Notes under the pieces: model-generated
What the model saw: the letters and a program-made list of their open reading frames with translations, nothing else
Databases searched by the model: none
Told to the model about the DNA's origin: nothing
Position numbers and translations under genes: made by a program
Shown: positions 16,652 to 26,300 of the stretch, one piece after another
Layout of the letters: each line of letters begins with the position of its first letter
Numbering within the stretch: the first letter of the stretch is position 1
Assembly (NCBI RefSeq): GCF_022352215.1
Contig: NZ_JAKRWF010000005.1
Coordinates: forward strand, 62,001-126,000
DNA length: 64,000 bases
Direction of reading: 5' to 3'
Source: Flavihumibacter cheonanensis
GTDB lineage: Bacteria; Bacteroidota; Bacteroidia; Chitinophagales; Chitinophagaceae

Positions 16652-17368
16652 ATGCGTTTTTTTCTGTATCTCTTTTTATTGATGCTAACAGCATGTAGTG
16701 CTTCTTATCAAGTGCAGAATAAAGGCATCGCAGGTAACAATTCGATTGACCTGTTACGCAGAGTGGATACAGCCATGGTAAAACAGCAACCAGACCTGGT
16801 GCTTTTGCTGGTAGGTACAAATGATATGATGAATTCCAAAAAGCTGATACCTATTGACAGCTTCATTCAAAATTATCGGGTATTAGTACAACGAATTCAG
16901 GCGACGGGTGCAGTCCTGGTACTGCTTAGTATTCCACCAGTAGATACAGGTTATATTTTTCAACGTCATCCACGGAAAGCATTTGAAGTAGATCCCAATG
17001 AGAAGATACAACAGGCAAATAAAGCCATCCGGCAATTAACAGAATCAAATACAGACCTGTATTTTTTTGATCTTTATGATTTGTTCATTAAAGCAGGTTC
17101 CCCCAATCGCACCAAAGCATCATTGATTGTTAATGAGGAAAACCTTGGTAAACCCGATGGCGTTCATCCTACCCGTGAGGGTTATACGAAAATGGCAGAA
17201 TCGCTGTATGCTTATTTAAAAGAAAAAAGATTGCTGAAGCATAAAAGGAAACTAATCTGTTTTGGCGACAGTATCACCTTTGGTGCATTTATGGCAGGAG
17301 CAGGAACAAATAAAGGAGATAGTTATCCGGCTCAATTAAACAGGTTGCTTAACTCAGGCCTCCGTTGA
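16652..17368 (+). CDS. Circularly permuted SGNH/GDSL hydrolase lipoprotein
   Basis: A 238-residue esterase-like protein with the SGNH catalytic blocks in an altered order. Residues 1-15 are a lipoprotein signal (LTAC, Cys15). Directly after come block II (NKGIAGNN, 23-30), block III (GTND, 55-58) and block V (DGVHPT, 169-174). Block I, with the nucleophile in GDSIT (205-209, Ser207), is at the C-terminus, where normal family members have it within the first 15 residues. The C-terminal text GDSYPAQLNRLL would join naturally to YQVQNKGIAG at the N-terminus, so this is a circular permutation and not a fragment. All catalytic residues are present. In an amino-sugar operon a carbohydrate O-acetyl esterase role is plausible. 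Its 3' end overlaps the ROK gene on the other strand by 15 bp. Confidence 0.85.
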   Translation: MRFFLYLFLLMLTACSASYQVQNKGIAGNNSIDLLRRVDTAMVKQQPDLVLLLVGTNDMMNSKKLIPIDSFIQNYRVLVQRIQATGAVLVLLSIPPVDTGYIFQRHPRKAFEVDPNEKIQQANKAIRQLTESNTDLYFFDLYDLFIKAGSPNRTKASLIVNEENLGKPDGVHPTREGYTKMAESLYAYLKEKRLLKHKRKLICFGDSITFGAFMAGAGTNKGDSYPAQLNRLLNSGLR

Positions 17369-18598
17369 TTTTTCGGTCATTATTTTTTTTCTGGCAATGA
17401 GGCAGCCACCCAATACACCTGCTTTTTCTCCCAGTTTGGAAACGATCAGTTTAGTGTCTTTATTTACCAGGCTGAGGGAGTATTTATTCAGCGCACTTTG
17501 TATGGGAAGACGAAGATATTCGCCTGTACTTGCCATGGTTCCGCCAAGTATCATCAGTTCAGGATTGAAGATGTTCAGAATGATGGCCAATCCTTTACCG
17601 ATTTTTTCTCCCAGTTCCGCCAGCATTTCAATTGCTAGGTTGTCCTCCTGTTTGGCAGCCTGAATGATATGCTGGAGTTTGATGTCCTCTATATTTTCAA
17701 ATTGTTTGGTAAGAATCGAGGTGGAGCCGGATTGCAGGGCTGCTTTAAAGCGGCGTACCAGTGCCTGTCCGGATGCTTCTGTTTCCAGGCAACCCTTTTT
17801 GCCACAATGACAAATAAGCTCGTTTTGGAAAAACGGGATATGTCCGAATTCGCCACTGAAACCTGATTTGCCGTAATACACTTCTCCTTCAATCAGTATG
17901 CCCAAACCGATACCATAGTCCAGGTAAACATAGAGTACATTCTTTTCATTACTCACGCTTCCACAACGGAATTCACCATAAGCCATCGCGCGTGAATCAT
18001 TTTCAAGAAAAGTGCGAATTCCAATATGTTCTTCTATGATTTCTGTCAGTGGTTTTTCCTGGAAATGAAAATAACTGTAACTATAACCGCTACGGTGATT
18101 GATACGTCCGCTCAGGTTGATGCATACACCCAGAATTTTGGAGCGTTCTACGGATGCTTCTGAAAGAAAGGTTTCAATCAATTTGATCAGTAGATCCAGC
18201 GCCTCTGTGGTATTCTCGAGTTGATAACTGACATTCTCTTTAATCAATACCAGGTTTTTTTTGAAATCCAGTAAGCCAAAATTGATGGAGTGTTGTTTTA
18301 CATCCACCCCTACAAAATAACCGGCTTCTGCTACCAGTCCGTACATACTGGCCGGACGGCCTCCCGTTGATTCAATCTTACCATAATCCCTGATCAGTTC
18401 CTCCTGCATCATTTCATTGATCAACGTGGTGATCTTGGGTGTACTGATATTGAATTCGCGCGCCAGTTCTGCGAGGGTAAGAGGTCCCATTTCATCCAGT
18501 AAATTAATGATGCCTCGCTTCAGTGATTTGTTTTTAAAAGCAACTCCTGAACTATTTCTGTCTGAAAAAATCTCAAAAAGTATGGGTGGGGGCGTCAT
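17354..18598 (-). CDS. ROK-family transcriptional regulator (NagC/XylR-like)
   Basis: A 414-residue protein with a winged helix-turn-helix at about 25-90 (RGIINLLDEMGPLTLAELAREFNISTPKITTLINEM, GRPASMYGL) and a ROK sugar-binding domain after it. The ROK part keeps the zinc site (GEFGHIPF... CHCGKKGCLETEASG) and the ENDSRAMAYGE segment, in which the Asp equals the catalytic base of ROK kinases. DYGIGLGILIEG corresponds to the phosphate loop. Keeping these residues leaves open whether it also has kinase activity. It is transcribed divergently from the 18741-34342 operon and converges on the nag operon, a position that fits control of both. The amino-sugar content suggests GlcNAc or a derivative as ligand. 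Confidence 0.9.
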   Translation of the reverse strand: MTPPPILFEIFSDRNSSGVAFKNKSLKRGIINLLDEMGPLTLAELAREFNISTPKITTLINEMMQEELIRDYGKIESTGGRPASMYGLVAEAGYFVGVDVKQHSINFGLLDFKKNLVLIKENVSYQLENTTEALDLLIKLIETFLSEASVERSKILGVCINLSGRINHRSGYSYSYFHFQEKPLTEIIEEHIGIRTFLENDSRAMAYGEFRCGSVSNEKNVLYVYLDYGIGLGILIEGEVYYGKSGFSGEFGHIPFFQNELICHCGKKGCLETEASGQALVRRFKAALQSGSTSILTKQFENIEDIKLQHIIQAAKQEDNLAIEMLAELGEKIGKGLAIILNIFNPELMILGGTMASTGEYLRLPIQSALNKYSLSLVNKDTKLIVSKLGEKAGVLGGCLIARKKIMTEKSTEA

Positions 18599-18693
18599 AT
18601 ATAACTGCTACGAAACTAGAAAGTTAGGATTTTTTAATGCAAAAAAATTGATTTTATTAAACTACTTATTAAAAAAAATTAAAAATAAATTGT

Positions 18694-18711
18694 CAAATAC
18701 TTAATTATTTG
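18694..18711. promoter_or_regulatory. 18-bp near-perfect palindrome, candidate ROK operator
   Basis: CAAATA and TATTTG flank a central TTAA; only one symmetric pair (C18700/T18705) mismatches. It lies in the 142-bp divergent region between the ROK gene and the 18741 operon, 29 bp before the ATG. The composition resembles the A/T-rich palindromes bound by NagC/Mlc-type ROK repressors. No full TAnnTTTG box is seen here, so the promoters of this region are uncertain. Confidence 0.45.
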
Positions 18712-18740
18712 TTTAACTTGATGATTCAAATCAATTGCTG

Positions 18741-20873
18741 ATGAGAAAGTTATTGCTTGCCCTGCTCTCCACTTTTTTAGTTCTCACCAGTTGGTCACAG
18801 CGTTCTACTGTTGTATTCAGTGGATCGGTTACCAATGATCTTTATACCATGCTGCAAAAGCAGGGCTTTCAGCTATTGCATCAGCCAGATCCGGAAACAG
18901 CGATTCAGGCTGCTTCTAAAGGAGGATCCGTCTTTATTGTATCGGATCAATATCCAGCTCAAAGAGTTCAGCTGAGTGATCTTGCACAGCAATTAGCAAA
19001 GAAGAAGAAACTCAAGGTTTATATTGAATATCCGGAGGCCTTATCCGGACTAACCATCACAGGCGATACCCTGCATACACAATTGGAAAGGGGGGTGATT
19101 ACCTCAACGGTGTTTGGTGCTACTCTGAAACCACTTAGTATTTTAGGCATCAACGACTGTTATATTCTGCCCACAAAGGCCTCTAATCCTTTAATCATTT
19201 TGGGAAAGGTAGCTGGTTTGAACCGGGCGGAATATGGTATTGAGGATGTAGACCAGATCCCGCTGCTTTTTCAGCACAACGGTATGCTGGTTGCAACTAC
19301 CAGTTTGACCAATTTTGCAAAAGGCCGGTACGGTCCGGATGCTGCCTGGAAAGCAGTCTGGGCCTATATAATTAGATCCATTACCGGAAAAACCATCACT
19401 GATTTTGCTTATTGGCCCTCTTATATCCAGCCGATGTACACTAAATCAGAAACATTGCCTGCTGATGCTGTATCAACAAGTATCAGAAAAGGGGTGGACT
19501 GGTTTTCGAATGCACGTTTTTTTATTCATCCTGATTGGAAAGAAAATTGGGTACGTTACCAGGGAAATGGAACCATGCCTGTTGGTCCGCCTGTGCCCCA
19601 GGAAAACGCATTGGGCAATGGCATGATGGGTATGCTGGAAGGGCATGCATCCCGCGTTAATTCAGACGGTCGCCAGCAATACCGCTACTGGGTGAGAGCA
19701 GATGTACAGGGGGAAGCAGCCTTTGCATTAGCAGCTGCCGGCAATTATTTAAAAGAGCCGGCATATTTTAAAACAGCCTCCCATCTAACCGATTTTATTT
19801 TTTACAATTCCAATCTGCGTGCTTTTGAACGCAATGATAAAAAGAGTCCAACGTACGGACTTATTGGCTGGGCTCAAACCCATCCATACGTTTATTACGG
19901 CGATGATAATGCCCGTGCCATTCTGGGGATTTTAGGAGCATCCGCCTATATGCAAACTGATGCCTGGGACCAGCAAATGCTGGAAGCGATTCTTGCAAAT
20001 TTCAGAACAACCGGAAAATTTGGATTCCGTTCCGATCGAATTGAAGACAAAGCGATTCAACAAAACGGCTGGCAATATTACTGGAATCGGGAAGTGGTAA
20101 ATCCGGCTCCCCATTTTGAATCCTGGATGTGGGCGATTTATCTCTGGCTCTATGAAAAAACCGGCTACCAACCGCTGCTGGATAAAACAAAAACGGCAAT
20201 CCGCATGACCATGGAAGCCTATCCGGATAAATGGATCTGGACAAATGGGATTCAGCAGGAGAGAGCCAGAATGGTGTTACCGCTGGCCTGGTTGGTGCGA
20301 CTGGAGAATACGGAAGAACATCGCCGTTGGCTGGATATTCTTGTACAGGAATTATTGAAGAATCAGGATGCAAGTGGTGCCATCCGGGAAGAGTTAGGGG
20401 CAGGAAAAGGGAAGTTTGGAAAGACCCGCAGCAACAAGGAATATGGCTTACATGAAGCGCCCCTGATCTTTGAAAACGGGGATCCCATCGCCGATATGCT
20501 CTATACCAGCAATTTCGCGTATTTCAGTTTGAATGAAGCTGCGCACGCTAGCGGAAATGCACAATACAAGGAAGCTGTTCGGAAACTGTCAGATTTTATG
20601 ACCCGTATACAGGTAAAATCCGATCGCTTCAAAGACCTGGATGGAGCCTGGTTTCGTGGTTTTGAATACAATCGGTGGGAGTATTGGGCTTCCAATGCCG
20701 ATGTGGGTTGGGGTGCCTGGAATACCCTGGCCGGTTGGACCCAAAGTTGGATCATAGCTACCCAGGTTATGACAGCGAAGGATCAGAATTTCTGGGATCT
20801 AACCCGGCAAACGGGGATTAAAAAACATATGCCTGCAACGCTGAATCTGATGTTTGGAAAGGCACAACCCTAA
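18741..20873 (+). CDS. Exported two-domain protein: ThuA/GATase-like N-terminus and (alpha/alpha)6-barrel-like C-terminus
   Basis: I do not recognise a named family. ATG 18741 starts a Sec signal peptide (LLLALLSTFLVLTSWSQ). Residues about 22-240 read as an alpha/beta domain reminiscent of ThuA or class-I GATase-like folds in glycan loci (FSGSVTNDLYTMLQKQGFQLL, later GMLVATTSLTNFAKGRYGPDAAWKAVWAYI). Residues about 255-700 hold repeated helix pairs rich in Trp and aromatic residues (ASHLTDFIFYNSNLR, WGAWNTLAGWTQSWI), the pattern of (alpha/alpha)6 toroid glycoside hydrolases and lyases. It is the first gene of the operon and is followed by an AGE epimerase 9 bp later. It could be the glycan-cleaving enzyme of the locus. 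An in-frame TTG at 18735 is a less likely start. Confidence 0.7.
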   Translation: MRKLLLALLSTFLVLTSWSQRSTVVFSGSVTNDLYTMLQKQGFQLLHQPDPETAIQAASKGGSVFIVSDQYPAQRVQLSDLAQQLAKKKKLKVYIEYPEALSGLTITGDTLHTQLERGVITSTVFGATLKPLSILGINDCYILPTKASNPLIILGKVAGLNRAEYGIEDVDQIPLLFQHNGMLVATTSLTNFAKGRYGPDAAWKAVWAYIIRSITGKTITDFAYWPSYIQPMYTKSETLPADAVSTSIRKGVDWFSNARFFIHPDWKENWVRYQGNGTMPVGPPVPQENALGNGMMGMLEGHASRVNSDGRQQYRYWVRADVQGEAAFALAAAGNYLKEPAYFKTASHLTDFIFYNSNLRAFERNDKKSPTYGLIGWAQTHPYVYYGDDNARAILGILGASAYMQTDAWDQQMLEAILANFRTTGKFGFRSDRIEDKAIQQNGWQYYWNREVVNPAPHFESWMWAIYLWLYEKTGYQPLLDKTKTAIRMTMEAYPDKWIWTNGIQQERARMVLPLAWLVRLENTEEHRRWLDILVQELLKNQDASGAIREELGAGKGKFGKTRSNKEYGLHEAPLIFENGDPIADMLYTSNFAYFSLNEAAHASGNAQYKEAVRKLSDFMTRIQVKSDRFKDLDGAWFRGFEYNRWEYWASNADVGWGAWNTLAGWTQSWIIATQVMTAKDQNFWDLTRQTGIKKHMPATLNLMFGKAQP

Positions 20874-20882
20874 ATATCCATC

Positions 20883-22079
20883 ATGAATATTGATCATTAC
20901 ATACAACAATACCGTTCGAATCTTTTTGAAGATGTCATTCCATTCTGGACCCGACATTCCATGGATGAACTATACGGTGGTTATTTTACCTGCCTGAACA
21001 CTAAAGGGGAAGTTTATGATACCGATAAATTCATCTGGTTACAGTGCCGGCAGGTTTGGTGTTTTGCGATGCTTTACAACCAGGTAGAACAGCGTGCCGA
21101 GTGGTTGGATATCGCTGAAAAAGGTGCCCGCTTCCTGATGAAGCATGGTCGGGATGAAAAAGATTACTGGTATTTTTCCTTAAACCGGCAAGGCCACCCA
21201 TTGGTACAACCCTATAATATTTTCTCCGATTGTTTTGCTGCAATGGCATTCGGACAACTTTATAAAGCCACCGGAAATTCAGAATACAATAAGATAGCCG
21301 TTCGGTCTTTTGAAATAATTCTGCAACGAAAAAACAATCCCAAGGGACCTTATTTAAAAGCTGTTTCGGGTACGTGCCCGATGAAAGGTTTTTCCATGCC
21401 CATGATTCTGTCCAACCTGGTATTGGAAATAGAAGACAGTCTTTCCCCTGAATTAGTAGAATCTACCATTGATACAGCCATTGATGAAGTAATGAATGTA
21501 TTCCTGGATAAGGAAACTGGGCTTATTCTTGAAAATGTAGGACCAGCAGGTGAGCGCATCGACAACTTCGATGGCCGGCTTATCAATCCAGGGCATGGTC
21601 TGGAAGCTATGTGGTTCATGATGGAACTTGGTGTACGAAGAAAGGACCAGCAACTGATTCAACAAGCTAAAGACACTGCTCTAAGCATTTTGGAATACGG
21701 ATGGGATAAACAGTTTGGAGGCATCTTTTATTTTCTGGATCGCAAAGGTCATCCTACCCAGCAACTGGAATGGGATCAGAAACTCTGGTGGGTGCATGCA
21801 GAAACCCTGGTTTGTATGCTGAAAGGATTTTTATTGACAGGAGATAAAGCCTGCTGGAACTGGTTTGAAAAAGTACACGACTATACCTGGAAACATTTTC
21901 CTGATCCACAGCATGGAGAATGGTTTGGTTACCTGAACCGGAGAGGGGAAGTATTACTTCAACTGAAAGGAGGAAAATGGAAAGGTTGTTTTCATGTACC
22001 AAGAAGTTTATACCAGTGCTGGAAAACACTGGATGCGATAAAAGAAACCTATTCACAACCACTTGAACTGATTCCTTAA
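20883..22079 (+). CDS. AGE-family epimerase (N-acylglucosamine 2-epimerase-like)
   Basis: A cytosolic 398-residue (alpha/alpha)6-barrel enzyme that equilibrates ManNAc and GlcNAc in its best-known members. Active-site segments are visible: LQCRQVWCFAMLYN near the N-terminus, INPGHGLEAMWF (catalytic His), KLWWVHAETL (His-Glu) and KGCFHVPRSLYQCW (second catalytic His). Its length matches renin-binding-protein-type epimerases. Other AGE members act on glucose/mannose or cellobiose; the INPGH and KGCFHVPR forms fit the N-acyl-glucosamine group best, and nagA/nagB nearby support this. The stop overlaps the next ATG by one base. Confidence 0.88.
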   Translation: MNIDHYIQQYRSNLFEDVIPFWTRHSMDELYGGYFTCLNTKGEVYDTDKFIWLQCRQVWCFAMLYNQVEQRAEWLDIAEKGARFLMKHGRDEKDYWYFSLNRQGHPLVQPYNIFSDCFAAMAFGQLYKATGNSEYNKIAVRSFEIILQRKNNPKGPYLKAVSGTCPMKGFSMPMILSNLVLEIEDSLSPELVESTIDTAIDEVMNVFLDKETGLILENVGPAGERIDNFDGRLINPGHGLEAMWFMMELGVRRKDQQLIQQAKDTALSILEYGWDKQFGGIFYFLDRKGHPTQQLEWDQKLWWVHAETLVCMLKGFLLTGDKACWNWFEKVHDYTWKHFPDPQHGEWFGYLNRRGEVLLQLKGGKWKGCFHVPRSLYQCWKTLDAIKETYSQPLELIP

Positions 22080-23314
22080 TGGCGTTTTCCCCTACATCTC
22101 CCGTTATTGTAAATACGGATGGCAACCTTCAGCAGCCTTCCTATCGTCCTGCATTGATCTCCCTGGCGGTTTTGTACTTCATGATGGGATTTATTACCTG
22201 TCTGAATGATACCCTGGTGCCATTTTTCAAAAAAGAATTCACGCTGAGTTACGCTGGCTCCTCCCTGGTGCAGTTTTATTTTTTTCTGACTTATGGTATT
22301 ATGTCCATTCCCGCTGGCAAACTCGTAGAAAAGCTGGGATACAAAAAAGGGATGGTAGCAGGTTTTTTTATTGCAGCAGTAGGAGCTTTCCTTTTTTACC
22401 CTGCCTCTGTATTTCATGAGTATTCCATTTTCCTGGCCGCCTTATTTGTACTTGCTATTGGAATTGTATTGTTACAGGTTGCTGCCAATCCTTATATAAC
22501 AGTATTGGGTCCTGCTTCCACTGCTTCTTCCCGGCTTACCCTGATCCAGGGAGTTGGCTCCATCGGCACTACAATTGCTCCCTTGTTTGGAGCCTATTTT
22601 ATTCTCTCCGGAGTTAGCAGTGCGGCCAATTCAAGTGAAGCAGTACGAACTCCATATATTGGAATCGGACTGGTATTGCTCGTAATTGCTGTCGCTGTAT
22701 TCCTATTGAAATTACCGGAAGTAAAAGTGGAAACAGCTACTTCCGACAAAAAGCAACAAGGTTCTGTCTTCTCTTTTCGTAATCTTCGGTTAGGCATTCC
22801 CGCTATCTTCTTTTACGTTGGGGCGGAAGTGGCTATCGGAACATTTCTCACGAATTATATCGCAGATGTTCTGCAGGTAAAAGAGGAAGCAGCCAATGGA
22901 TATGTTTCTTTCTACTGGGGAGGTATGCTGGTAGGAAGACTTTTGGGCGCTTATGTACTGAAGCTGATGAAACCTTCTCAAGTGCTTGCATTTTGCGCAC
23001 TCTCATCCATCGTTTTGATTCTTATTTCCATAAATAGTTCCGGGACACTGGCTATCTGGGCCATGATCGGTGTGGGGCTCTTTAACTCGATCATGTTCGC
23101 CACTATCTTTTCACTCTCAGTAAACGGCCTGGGATCTCATACCACCCGTGCATCAGGCTATCTCTCTTCTGCTATTGCAGGCGGAGCGGTGGTGTCTTAC
23201 CTACAGGGTATGGCGATTGATCACTTCAGTTGGAGCATTGCATTTTTATTACCAATGATCTGCTACGCCTACATTCTCTTTTATGCTATCAACGGATATA
23301 AACATAAATCGTAA
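22079..23314 (+). CDS. Sugar MFS transporter, FucP/GluP type
   Basis: A 411-residue, 12-helix permease. It carries the same family mark as the permease at 11003 (LQVAANPYITVLGPAST), and the helix-1 sequence MGFITCLNDTLVPFFKK with the Asn-Asp pair that in FucP takes part in proton coupling. KLGYKKGMVAGFF is the cytosolic loop motif. It sits between the epimerase and the SusC gene and so probably moves the sugar released in the periplasm into the cytosol for the epimerase. Confidence 0.9.
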   Translation: MAFSPTSPVIVNTDGNLQQPSYRPALISLAVLYFMMGFITCLNDTLVPFFKKEFTLSYAGSSLVQFYFFLTYGIMSIPAGKLVEKLGYKKGMVAGFFIAAVGAFLFYPASVFHEYSIFLAALFVLAIGIVLLQVAANPYITVLGPASTASSRLTLIQGVGSIGTTIAPLFGAYFILSGVSSAANSSEAVRTPYIGIGLVLLVIAVAVFLLKLPEVKVETATSDKKQQGSVFSFRNLRLGIPAIFFYVGAEVAIGTFLTNYIADVLQVKEEAANGYVSFYWGGMLVGRLLGAYVLKLMKPSQVLAFCALSSIVLILISINSSGTLAIWAMIGVGLFNSIMFATIFSLSVNGLGSHTTRASGYLSSAIAGGAVVSYLQGMAIDHFSWSIAFLLPMICYAYILFYAINGYKHKS

Positions 23315-23350
23315 AACAACCACTAATTCATCAATCCCAAATTAACAATT

Positions 23351-26300
23351 ATGAGGAGTTACTTAAAAAAAGCTCAATGGAGCGGATTGCTCTTATTGTT
23401 GCTTACCATTTTTCAACTGGACGTATTGGGGCAGAGTTTCCAGTTCAGAGGAAAAGTTAAGGACAATCAGGGAAAGCCATTACCGGATGTAAGTGTAATG
23501 GTGAAAGGAACCAATACCGGTACTACTACCGGTGCAGACGGTTCTTATGTACTCACCTATTCACAGGGAACTGCTACCCTGGTGTTCTCTTATGTCGGGT
23601 ACGCAAGCCAGGAACAGTCTGCAAGATCCGGCTCGGATACAGATATCTTTCTTGACCCATCCGGTGATCAGATAGGTGAAGTGGTAGTAATTGGTTACGG
23701 TACCCAGAAAAAAGTAAATCTAACGGGAGCCGTTTCCGTCATTGATAATAAAACGCTGAATAGTCGGCCTGTTGCATCTACCTCCCTTGCTTTACAGGGA
23801 ACTGCTCCGGGTGTTACAGTTACCCAGCAATCCGGTTTGCCCGGTGGAGATGGTGGTACTATACGAATCCGGGGTATTGGTTCTATCAACGCCGGTCAGG
23901 ATCCCCTGATTCTGGTGGATAATATTGAAATGAGCCTGAATGCCATTGACCCTAACAGTATTGAAAGTATTTCTGTTTTAAAAGATGCGGCTGCTGCGGC
24001 CATCTATGGTTCAAGAGCTGCGAATGGGGTTATCCTGATCACAACCAAACGTGGTTCTAAAGGAGTGAATGTAGCCTACAGTGGTTACCTCGCCCAACAA
24101 AAGCCAACAGATCTTCCTGAAAAAGTTAGTGCGCTTGATCATATGAAATTATGGGATGTTGCACAGGCTAATGCTGGTTTGCCAGCCGCTTTCACAGACC
24201 TTATCCAGGAATATGAAACACTCGGAGCAGATAATTTTGCCCGCTTTGATACAGATTGGAAAGATCTGGTGCTGGTGAACAACGGGCTTATGCACAATCA
24301 CAACGTAACCGTTTCAGCCGGTAATGATAAAATTAAATTGTTCGGATCGGGAGGTTACCTCGGACAAAATGGATTGACTGCCAATACTGATTTCCAGCGT
24401 ATTGATCTTCGTTTTAATACAGATATTCAACTCAGCAGCAAGCTTTCAGCTTCGGTTGATCTCGTTTTAAACCGCACCGACCGCAAATGGCCCGGAAATA
24501 ATTCGCCAACGGGTATCATTCGCTATATGCTGGGACTTCCTGCAATTGCTCCTGGTCGCTTTGATACCGGTGAATGGGGAGAAGGCTGGTCGAATAATAA
24601 CCCTGCCGCTCAGGCAAAAGATGGTGGATGGGACAAATCATCCACCGATAGCCGCATCGCTACAGCTACCTTGAATTACAAGCCTTTTAAAGGCATGGAT
24701 ATGTTGGTTAGCTACAGCTCCAATTTAGCGGCTACCCGTAGCCGTAAGTTGCAGGGACAATACGATATTTATGAAGCGGATCCTGCCAATAACCAGTTGA
24801 ATTATGCGCGTTCCTGGCCTACGTTCAATGCGCTGTTTGATAACAATATTCAAACAACCCGTAACCTTTTCCGCGCACAGGCAAGTTATAACCGCGAAAT
24901 AGGAGACCATGAATTCACCGTATTAGGTGGTTTCACAACGGAAGCATTTAAAACAAGTGGTGTGTATGCTTCCCGTCAGAACCTGCTTTCAGAAAACCTG
25001 CCCTACCTGGATGCCGCTGATCCATTGGGACAAACTCTCTCGGGCGGGCTTAATGAATTCACCATGGCTTCTGCATATGCACGTGTGAACTACAGTTATA
25101 AGCAGAAATATTTACTGGAAGTAAATGGACGTTTTGATGCCTCTTCCCGTTTTAGAAAAGAAAACTGGTGGAAACTTTTCCCATCTGTATCCGCCGGCTG
25201 GAGAATTTCGGAAGAAGCATTCTGGGATCCCATCAAGGATGTTGTGAATAACGCCAAGATTAGAATTTCCTATGGTTCCCTTGGTAATCAGAACTTAAGC
25301 GATTATTACCCTACCTATGCTTTGTATGCAGCAGGTTCTGCGTATGATTATTATTTCAATAATGCTGTTAATGCCGGTTACGCACTGACAACTGCAGCAA
25401 ACCCTTTTATCAAGTGGGAGACTTCCAAAATACTGGACATTGGTTTAGACCTAGGATTGCTCAGGAATCGAATGACTATCACGGCTGATTATTTCCGCCG
25501 CGATATCGTTGACATGTTACAGCGCGATAATGTGCCAACCTATGTTGGTCTGGGTGCTCCCTTCATTAATATCGGCAGCATGCGCAACACGGGTTGGGAA
25601 TTGGGTATCGGCTGGAGAGATCGTATTGGTGAATTCTCCTACAACGCACAATTGAACTTGTCGGATGTGAAGAATGAAGTAATCAACCTGGGTGGCAAAG
25701 AATACATCAGCGGATCATTCATAACCAGAGAAGGTATTCCCCTGAATTCTTATTTTGGATACCAGGCCCAGGGTCTATTCCAGTCGCAGGCTGAAATTGA
25801 TGCAGCACCTTTCCATTTCGGAAATACCAAACCTGGTGATATCCGCTATGCAGATGTAAGCGGTCCGGAAGGCAAGCCTGATAATGTGATCAATGCATTT
25901 GACCGTGTTGTGCTGGGTAACTCATTTCCGCGGTATGAATATAGTCTGAACCTTGGTGGGCAATACAAAGGATTTGATTTACAGGTATTCTTCCAGGGCG
26001 TGGGTAAGCGCGATAACTATATGTCCGGTACCGGCGCTCAGCCTTTCTTTTCAGCTTCCTTCCAGGGGACTATGTTTGAGCACCAAAAAGATTTCTGGAG
26101 TCCGGACAATACCGATGCACGTTATCCCCGTCTGACTCCAAACAGCATTACCAACAACTATTTGACTTCTTCTTATTGGATGCTTTCCTCTTCCTACCTC
26201 CGACTGAAGAATCTCGTGTTGGGTTATACGCTGCCTTCTTCCATTCTGACTTATGGTAAAATCAAATCAGCGCGCATTTATGTTGGTGCACAAAATCTGA

